In this document: positions 53,198 through 59,255 of the stretch, piece after piece
Position numbering within the stretch: position 1 is the first letter of the stretch
How the letters are laid out: each line of letters begins with the position of its first letter
Origin: Falsiphaeobacter marinintestinus
GTDB taxonomy: Bacteria > Pseudomonadota > Alphaproteobacteria > Rhodobacterales > Rhodobacteraceae
Assembly: GCF_007923355.1 (NCBI RefSeq)
Contig: NZ_VOGO01000019.1
Span: forward strand, 1 to 59,255
Direction: 5' to 3'
Length of the DNA stretch: 59,255 nt
Position numbers and translations under genes: made by a program
The notes under the pieces: generated by a model
Seen by the model: the letters and a program-made list of their open reading frames with translations, nothing else
The model's database searches: none
What the model was told of the DNA's origin: nothing

Positions 53198-55488
53198 TCC
53201 CAGATCCTCGGCCATTGTTTGGTAAGCGCCTCGCGATGTGCATCCTGGACCTGACTGAACAGTCGGCCCGGCACGTATACGCGCTGGCCACCATCCCGCT
53301 GGGTCGGACGGATGACAGTGCCGACACCCTTCTGGCTGGGCTTGCCCAGGAACCAGCCAAGCGGCATCCGGAACCGGATGCCCTTGTCAAATGACCCTTC
53401 GCCGAAATCTTCTGCCGATACGTTGGTCAGCGTGAAGAAGGCGCCGACCGACCAGCCATTGTCGAACCGCCGGTCCAGGCTGAAGGTCGCGCCATAGTCG
53501 CCGGCCAGATACCGGCCAACGTCCACCTGGCCCTCATAACCGCCGCCGAAATCGTAATAGGCCGAGGCATGGCTGGTGACGACCGAATAGTCGAGAAAGC
53601 CAAAGAGCTGGTCATATTCGCGCTGCTTGACCCAGTTGGCTTCAACCCCCAATGCGAGTCGGCTGTTCACCGGTTTCCACAGGACTTCGCCCGAGATCCC
53701 GCCATACATGGTTTCCAGATAGCCGCCGGTGATGCGGGCATACAGATCGTTGCGCGGTTGCCAGTATTTGGCGGCATACAGGTTGTTCATCGTGGTGTCG
53801 TACTGGGCATACTTCACCTGATCGGTCCGCACATGCGGCAGGACCGAGTTCGACACCCGCCCATCCTTGACGTTTCCGGCGATGCGCTGGCGGATCGCGC
53901 CCGAAACGATCCAGCCCGGTGCCGGGCGCCAGGTGCCGCGCAGCGTCACGCCGACATCCAGGCGGAAAGGCTGATCCGGATCGAAATAGGCCGGCGAGAA
54001 ATACGGTGATACCGCCCAGCCGTAATCGGGATACAGATCGGGATCTCTGATTGCGGTGTCACTGGGGGCACCGACGTCGGTAAAGCCCGCCACCGCCAGC
54101 AGGGCATCGGCGCTGAGCGCGTCAAATTCAAGCGCTTCCAGATCCGACCGGCGCAAGACTGTGGCCGACAGGCCCATACCATCGCGGACGGGCACCAGGC
54201 GGAAGGTTTCGACCGAGGCCGGCATCACCAGTGCCAGTGCCCGCGCGGCACGGCCAACCGCGTTGGTCATCGCGCCATAGCGCAGGTTACGGAACCGCAG
54301 CTCGGCTTCATGCGCGCTGACATCCAGCGATTCCAGCACCAGGCCACTTTCTTTCATCAGCGGTCGCAGACGCTGGACATAGGTCAGTGCGGCGTCCTGG
54401 CTGTCAGCCCAGCCGGTGTTCCAGGCATTGGGGCTGGTTTTGCGGTCGGGGCGGCGGGTGATCGGCTGAGGCGATGGCGCCACGATCATTGGGGACGGCG
54501 GGTGATTCGGGTTCAGCTGGAACTGCACCGTGAGGCCGAATTCCGAGCCGTACATAAAATAGGCCCCGACCCGGGTCCGGTCGGTCCACTGGTATTCAAC
54601 GCCGAAGTTGAACGGTGACTTCTTGGTGAACACATTGGTGGTCTGGGTCTCGGTGACATAGTCGTCCGAGGAATACTCCACCTTGAACCCCAGGCGATCA
54701 TTGGGGCGATATTCCACCCCGCCAAACAGTGCAGCAGGGCCGCGGAACCACTGGTCCCAGGCGACCTGACCACCGGTCGAATTGGGATCGAAGGACGGAC
54801 GTTCTCCATAGCCGCCAAAGCTGTTGTAGCTGCCAAGCCGGCCCCAACCGATGCCGCCGGTGACCTTCAGGTGTCCGGGCAGTCTGTAGGCACCCCAGCC
54901 GGGGGTCTTGAAGTTCTTGCTCGCCACGAAATATTCCGCAGCATAAATCCCGGTGCCGACGAAATCCTGCAGGCCCATCGTGATCTCGGGCCGATAGCGG
55001 CCTTCCTTCAGCAGCCGGAACCGAACATCGAACCCACGGTCATAATAGGTTTCGAACCCGCCAAGGTTCCAGTTTTCGATCCCGTTATAGCGGAAGCTGG
55101 CCGACATCCACGGGGTGGCCTGGAAGGTCAGCGTATAGCGGCTGTTGCCCCCAAAATACGAGATCCCGGTGGTGAACTGCCCGTCGGGCAGCATCGCGGA
55201 CGATGGCATGTCCATAAGACCGGGCGAGCCATAAAAGTTCAGGCTGGGTGGCGGCAGCGGTGTGAACACCGGTGCGGCTTCGGCGCTGCCGGGTGTGGAC
55301 CCGGGAATCCGCACTTTGGTGTCCAGACCGCTCAGATCGACAGGGGCCACCGTCACCTGATTGCCGGATTGGGCCAGCACGGCCCCGGTCGTCAGGGTCG
55401 TCAGGCCCCATCCGGCCACAACCGCTGCACCGGCCCAGGCACAGGGGCGGGCAAGGGTCCAGGCAGTGTGCGGGAGCTTTTTGGACAC
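53194..55488 (-). CDS. YjbH/GfcD-like outer-membrane protein, 764 aa
   Basis: YjbH domain protein predicted as a large outer-membrane beta-barrel for polysaccharide secretion. It has an N-terminal signal peptide ending near AVLAQ (residue 38). Family segments are NFYGSPGLMDMPSSAMLPDG, RYNGIENWNLGGFETYYDRG and FDVRFRLLKEGRYRPEITMG, then GLQDFVGTGIYAAEYFVASK. Alternating beta-strands run to the end. The start is GTG 55488. First gene of the minus-strand yjbH-yjbF-yjbE-like run, 206 bases after the WbpM-like gene. Together with the Wza-like protein it suggests two outer-membrane export routes or one joint route. Confidence 0.9.
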   Translation of the reverse strand: MSKKLPHTAWTLARPCAWAGAAVVAGWGLTTLTTGAVLAQSGNQVTVAPVDLSGLDTKVRIPGSTPGSAEAAPVFTPLPPPSLNFYGSPGLMDMPSSAMLPDGQFTTGISYFGGNSRYTLTFQATPWMSASFRYNGIENWNLGGFETYYDRGFDVRFRLLKEGRYRPEITMGLQDFVGTGIYAAEYFVASKNFKTPGWGAYRLPGHLKVTGGIGWGRLGSYNSFGGYGERPSFDPNSTGGQVAWDQWFRGPAALFGGVEYRPNDRLGFKVEYSSDDYVTETQTTNVFTKKSPFNFGVEYQWTDRTRVGAYFMYGSEFGLTVQFQLNPNHPPSPMIVAPSPQPITRRPDRKTSPNAWNTGWADSQDAALTYVQRLRPLMKESGLVLESLDVSAHEAELRFRNLRYGAMTNAVGRAARALALVMPASVETFRLVPVRDGMGLSATVLRRSDLEALEFDALSADALLAVAGFTDVGAPSDTAIRDPDLYPDYGWAVSPYFSPAYFDPDQPFRLDVGVTLRGTWRPAPGWIVSGAIRQRIAGNVKDGRVSNSVLPHVRTDQVKYAQYDTTMNNLYAAKYWQPRNDLYARITGGYLETMYGGISGEVLWKPVNSRLALGVEANWVKQREYDQLFGFLDYSVVTSHASAYYDFGGGYEGQVDVGRYLAGDYGATFSLDRRFDNGWSVGAFFTLTNVSAEDFGEGSFDKGIRFRMPLGWFLGKPSQKGVGTVIRPTQRDGGQRVYVPGRLFSQVQDAHREALTKQWPRIWE

Positions 55489-55694
55489 GGGGATTTTGGG
55501 CCTTCTTGCCAGGGCTGCAATTCTGATGCGTTTAGATCATAAAGCGGCGAAGCGGATCAACGCTACAGTGCTGGACTGTGCTGCAAACGACGTCATTTGG
55601 ATGACAGGGTGATGCGGATTTACCCATCACAGAGTCCGGGAGGGGGGTGAGGTGCGGTGGGGGCCAAAAAATGCGCCGAATCCAAGGCCACGTA

Positions 55695-57569
55695 TCAGGA
55701 GGTTTTGCGCCCCGCCTTGCTCTGACTATAGCCTTCGACCCAGCGGATGATGATCGCGCGGGCGGCTTCGGGGTCACTGGCGGCCAGCGCTTCGCGCAGG
55801 CCTCGCAGCACCGAGGCCACTTCGATCTCGGACAGCGCCTCTTCGCGGGCGCAAAAGATCTTCTGATAGCGGGTCCCGATCAGGTCGCCCGACAGCGTCA
55901 GCTCTTCTTCAAGCTTTTCACCCGGGCGCAGGCCGATGATGTCGATCTCGATATCACCCTCCGGATTGGCGGCGTCGCGCACCGTATAACCCGCGCTTTC
56001 GATGACCTGACGGGCCAGTTGCATGATCGGGACCGACTTGCCCATGTCGAGCACAAAGACCTCGCCGCCACGCGCTTCGGAACCGGCCTTCAGCACCAGT
56101 TGCACGGCTTCGCGGATGGTCATGAAGAACCGTTTCACCCGTGGGTCGGTCACGGTGACCGGGCCGCCGCGACTGACCTGTTCCTGAAACAGTGGCACGA
56201 CAGAGCCGGACGACCCCAGCACGTTGCCGAAGCGGACCATGGTGAAGATGGTGTTGGGATGCCGTGTGGCCAGATCCTGAACCACCAGTTCGGCCAGACG
56301 CTTGGACGCGCCCATCACATTGGTCGGGCGCACGGCCTTGTCCGAGGAAATCAGGATGAAGCGTTCGACCCCGGATTCGGCGGCCGCGCGGGCCAGAGTC
56401 TGGGTGCCGAACACGTTGTTGGTCAGCCCGGCCAGCGGGTTCGCTTCGACCAGCGGCACGTGCTTGTAAGCTGCGGCATGCAGAACCACCTGGACCTTGT
56501 GCTGCGCCAGGATCTGACGCACCTGGCGCGGATCCGTGACCGATCCCAGCACCGGGACGATTTCAATCTTGGTGCCTTCGATCAGCTGAGCCAGTTCCTG
56601 ATGCACGGTATAAAGCGCCAGTTCGCTGAGTTCATACAGGATGATCCGGGTCGGCCGGCAGCCCAGCAGCTGGCGGCAGAGTTCAGATCCGATCGATCCG
56701 CCCGCCCCCGAGACCAGAACCGTGCGGCCCTCGTAGCTGGAACAGGCATCGCCCAGGTTGCCGTCGGTGGATTTGCGCGGCAGGAAATACTGTGCCTGCA
56801 GCGGGGTCAGTTTGTCGATCAGGGCCTCTTCGCCGATCAGCTGCGCAAACGAGGGCAGCGCCTGCACCTCAAGCCGCATCTTTTGCAGGCGGCGCGCGAT
56901 CTGGGCCTGTTTCGGCTGGCTGAGGGACGGCATCGCCAGCAACACCCGCTTGATGTCGCGGTCGCGGACCAGTTCGGCGATGCGGGCTGGCGGATAGACC
57001 GGCAGCCCCGCCAGCAGCAGACCCTGCAGCGAGGTGTTGTCGTCGACAAAGGCAACGGGGTCGATGCTGTCATGCGCGCGCAGCGCCTGAGCCAGCTGGG
57101 TGCCGGTGGTGCCAGCGCCATAAATCAGCACCCGGCAGCGTGGCTGCGCCCGGCGATAGACGGCTGTGACGATCTGGTACAGCACCGCGCGGCTGGCCAC
57201 CGAGAACAGGAAATACCCGATGCCAAAGATCACATGGGTGCCCGCCGGCAGGTTCAGCCCGGCAAAGCCCGACAGCAGCGCCGACGCACCGGCCAGCAGC
57301 ATCGCAAAGATCGCTGTCAGCCCCACCGCGTGGTGCTCATAGGCTTTTAACTGGATATGCGGGATGCCCAGCCACATCGACAGGCCAGCCCCGATCAGCA
57401 TCAAATAAGGCAGAACGGGCAGCGTCTGAATCAGCGTGTCATAGGCAGAGTTGGGCAGGGACTGCACAGAATAGGTAAACAGCAGCGCAGCCGGAATAAG
57501 GGCAAGGTCGACAGCCAGCAGGACATAAACCTTCTGCGACCGCGACAGAGCGTGGATTAATTTGAGCAT
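55695..57569 (-). CDS. WbpM/CapD/FlaA1-type nucleoside-diphosphate-sugar 4,6-dehydratase, 624 aa
   Basis: Membrane-anchored polysaccharide biosynthesis protein (Polysacc_synt_2). Four hydrophobic segments occupy about residues 12-130, then a CoA-binding-like domain (LIYGAGTTGTQLAQALRAH) and the SDR domain from about residue 265: VLVSGAGGSIGSELCRQLLG, LHAAAYKHVPLVEANPLAG, and ISSDKAVRPTNVMGASKRLA, which carries the Ser/Met/Lys triad of the long family. Substrate is probably UDP-GlcNAc, giving a 4-keto-6-deoxy sugar that the reductase at 3544-4374 could use. ATG 57569 with GGGGGA about 12 bases upstream is preferred to the longer frame from 57812. Confidence 0.9.
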   Translation of the reverse strand: MLKLIHALSRSQKVYVLLAVDLALIPAALLFTYSVQSLPNSAYDTLIQTLPVLPYLMLIGAGLSMWLGIPHIQLKAYEHHAVGLTAIFAMLLAGASALLSGFAGLNLPAGTHVIFGIGYFLFSVASRAVLYQIVTAVYRRAQPRCRVLIYGAGTTGTQLAQALRAHDSIDPVAFVDDNTSLQGLLLAGLPVYPPARIAELVRDRDIKRVLLAMPSLSQPKQAQIARRLQKMRLEVQALPSFAQLIGEEALIDKLTPLQAQYFLPRKSTDGNLGDACSSYEGRTVLVSGAGGSIGSELCRQLLGCRPTRIILYELSELALYTVHQELAQLIEGTKIEIVPVLGSVTDPRQVRQILAQHKVQVVLHAAAYKHVPLVEANPLAGLTNNVFGTQTLARAAAESGVERFILISSDKAVRPTNVMGASKRLAELVVQDLATRHPNTIFTMVRFGNVLGSSGSVVPLFQEQVSRGGPVTVTDPRVKRFFMTIREAVQLVLKAGSEARGGEVFVLDMGKSVPIMQLARQVIESAGYTVRDAANPEGDIEIDIIGLRPGEKLEEELTLSGDLIGTRYQKIFCAREEALSEIEVASVLRGLREALAASDPEAARAIIIRWVEGYSQSKAGRKTS

Positions 57570-58118
57570 TTTAAATCGTTTCCCCCAGAAAACAGGATCT
57601 GCCAAAATTGGCAGGCCAGCGGGATGCCGGGTCAAAAGAAGAGGTCGTTCACGTCGCGTTGAATGCAGAAAAAACAGGCGGTTGACCAGTAGGCACGCAA
57701 AATACCCTACTGTAAGTTCGCACGCGCGCCAAACGGAAAACAGGTGCTGTGCAGCATTCCGCCGGTTTGCTGTGTGACGTTGCCAGGGGTTTGCCCGAGA
57801 ACCGGGCACCATCGAAAAATATTACACGGTCAAAATTATTACACGGCGCGGGTAACATTTCGTTGTTTTTTACGTGCGCCTAATTATTAGAGACCCAAAA
57901 ATTATGAAGAGCCAAAAAACCAGGCAAGAGCAGTCTTCCTTAACATGAATACCGGTCGCTGTGCCCCGCTGGGGCAGGGATGGCCAAGGTGTCTTCTGTA
58001 TCGTGACGAGTACCTCTTTTTTAAGGGTTTTGAGCACAGGATTGTCCAACCCTTGTCCCGACCTTCGCCATAATTCACGGCCAAAAACGCGCTGAAACAC
58101 GAAAAGGCTCCAAATTAC
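57570..58118. promoter_or_regulatory. Divergent intergenic region, WbpM-like gene versus metalloprotease
   Basis: A 549-base gap with no supported gene. TATTACACGG occurs twice, 17 bases apart (57820-57829, 57837-57846), in an AT-rich zone (57811-57900) that could hold promoters. Short overlapping frames on both strands show no family similarity. Confidence 0.45.
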
Positions 58119-59255
58119 ATGTGCACCATTTGCTCCGCTTTCCGCCCCTATACGCCCGACTGTGACTATGAAGGCCTGGCCCAAACCAGCAGTTCCGCAA
58201 CGACGTCGGCGACCTCATCCGCCCCCATCGCCAGTCTGGACGAAATGGCCGATTACCTGACGGATGGCTTCTGGGAGGATCTTGGTGTCGTCGGGCATGG
58301 GTATGACACGTCGTCAAGCAACCAGATCACCGTGAACATCACCGGGCTGACAGCCGATGGCCAACAACTGGCCCGCTGGGCGTTCGAGGCGTGGGAATCG
58401 GTGGCCGATATCGACTTTGTCGAAGTCAGCGACGCCGACGCCCAGATCGTCATTAATGACAACGACCCTGGCGCGGTCACCGGGTACATGGCGATCGAAG
58501 ACGTTGTCGAATCCTCCACGATCAACATTGGCCCGGACTGGCTGGAGGTTTTTGGCACCCAGCTGGGCAGCTATGCCTTCCAGAGTTACATGCACGAGAT
58601 CGGCCATACGCTGGGTCTGGGGCATCAGGGCAATTACAACAATGACGCCAGCTATGGCACGACCGAACTTTTTGCCAATGACAGCTGGCAGTTGTCAGTG
58701 ATGTCCTATTTCGATCAGCAACAGAACACGATGGTCGACGACACCCGGGCCGAAACTGTGACGCCGATGATGGTCGATATCATCGCGATCCAGTCGATCT
58801 ATGGCGCGCCCGGGACCGACAGTCTGACTGCAGGCGACACCACCTATGGTAAGGATCATACGCTGGGTGACAGCTGGATGGGTCAGCTGACCGATGCGGC
58901 GCTCGGCACCGGGTCGGCCGAGGTCTGGGACGGCACGCCGTTCTCGCTCACCGTTTATGATCACAGCGGCTATGACGTCATCGATTTCTCGACCGATACC
59001 GAGGATCAGATTGTCGACCTGAACGGCGAAGGGATCTCGAATGTTTTCGGGGCCGAGGGCACCATGGCAATTGCCCGCGACACCGTGATCGAGGAATACC
59101 GCGCCGGCAAGGGCGACGATAAAGTGATCGGCAATGACGCGGACAATGTCATCCTGGGCGGCGGCGGCGACGATGATATGGACGGCGGCGACGGCAAGGA
59201 CAAGCTGAACGGCGGGGGCGGTAATGACACTCTGATTGGTGGCGGCGATAATGAC
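58119..59255 (+). CDS. Serralysin-type zinc metalloprotease with RTX repeats (cut by right window edge)
   Basis: The first 379 codons of a peptidase family M10 protein. The zinc site MHEIGHTLGLGH places His159, Glu160, His163 and His169, and the Met-turn SVMSYF has Met195. From about residue 330 RTX repeats begin (DNVILGGGGDDDMDGGDG, KLNGGGGNDTLIGG). No signal peptide, as expected for type I secretion with a C-terminal signal that is not in the window. An AAGG lies about 13 bases before the ATG. Two other RTX proteins are in the window but no exporter gene. It probably degrades extracellular protein, perhaps during biofilm dispersal. Confidence 0.92.
   Translation, partial: MCTICSAFRPYTPDCDYEGLAQTSSSATTSATSSAPIASLDEMADYLTDGFWEDLGVVGHGYDTSSSNQITVNITGLTADGQQLARWAFEAWESVADIDFVEVSDADAQIVINDNDPGAVTGYMAIEDVVESSTINIGPDWLEVFGTQLGSYAFQSYMHEIGHTLGLGHQGNYNNDASYGTTELFANDSWQLSVMSYFDQQQNTMVDDTRAETVTPMMVDIIAIQSIYGAPGTDSLTAGDTTYGKDHTLGDSWMGQLTDAALGTGSAEVWDGTPFSLTVYDHSGYDVIDFSTDTEDQIVDLNGEGISNVFGAEGTMAIARDTVIEEYRAGKGDDKVIGNDADNVILGGGGDDDMDGGDGKDKLNGGGGNDTLIGGGDND

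Noticed and set aside
55647-57350. Plus-strand open frame of 567 codons opposite the WbpM-like gene
   Set aside because: His/Gln/Arg-rich shadow; all conserved motifs are on the minus strand.

Overview
The window looks like most of a plasmid or chromid from a marine alphaproteobacterium of the Rhodobacteraceae (roseobacter group). The evidence is the replication module near the middle: a RepA-type initiator (RPA family) divergent from parA-parB, with a DnaA box, three 22-bp-spaced iterons, an AT-rich segment and a parS-like palindrome. Protein families typical of that group (DUF1403, DUF2793, DUF6473, RTX proteins) and the high GC content agree. Roseobacter RepA-type plasmids that carry a rhamnose operon are known as 'biofilm plasmids'. 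Placing this replicon among them is an inference from gene content.

Most of the other genes make, modify and export a surface polysaccharide. Sugar-nucleotide genes cover UDP-Glc (galU, cut by the left edge), UDP-GlcA (ugd), UDP-GalA (epimerase at 30.3 kb), dTDP-L-rhamnose (rmlCBD-A), GDP-mannose (manC), GDP-L-fucose (gmd, fcl) and a 4-keto-6-deoxy-HexNAc branch (WbpM-like dehydratase, perhaps with the reductase at 3.5 kb). Assembly genes are a priming sugar-phosphate transferase, three large multidomain glycosyltransferases and a TPR-GT32 protein. Export genes are a Wza-like lipoprotein and a YjbH/YjbF/YjbE-like set. The striking part is ten sulfotransferase-like genes (one fused to an AlgX/AlgJ-like SGNH domain, one inside the rhamnose operon, one frameshifted). 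Rhamnose, fucose, uronic acids and many sulfotransferases together suggest a highly sulfated, ulvan- or fucoidan-like bacterial polysaccharide.

Layout: 0-4.4 kb minus strand, galU start, GT, priming transferase, reductase; 4.5-16.9 kb plus strand, wza-like, ugd, giant GT, five sulfotransferases; 17.0-21.3 kb minus strand, rhamnose operon with an embedded sulfotransferase; 21.5-25.5 kb repA / origin / parAB / parS; 25.7-33.3 kb plus strand, two RTX proteins flanking a phage-tail-like trio and a UDP-GlcA epimerase; 33.6-36.3 kb tyrosine recombinase, DUF1403 and ScpB-like genes; 36.6-41.3 kb minus strand, TPR-GT32, fcl, gmd; 41.6-45.3 kb plus strand, repeat-only protein, two sulfotransferases, DUF6473; 45.4-48.3 kb minus strand, manC, sulfotransferase and a frameshifted sulfotransferase; 48.6-51.8 kb GT; 51.9-57.6 kb minus strand, yjbHFE-like genes and the WbpM-like gene; 58.1 kb to the right edge, a serralysin-type metalloprotease cut by the window.

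No polymerase/flippase (Wzy/Wzx), Wzc kinase, ABC exporter, type I secretion system, phosphomannomutase or PAPS-synthesis gene is visible, so the system must rely on genes elsewhere. I saw no rRNA, tRNA, CRISPR array or intact insertion sequence.
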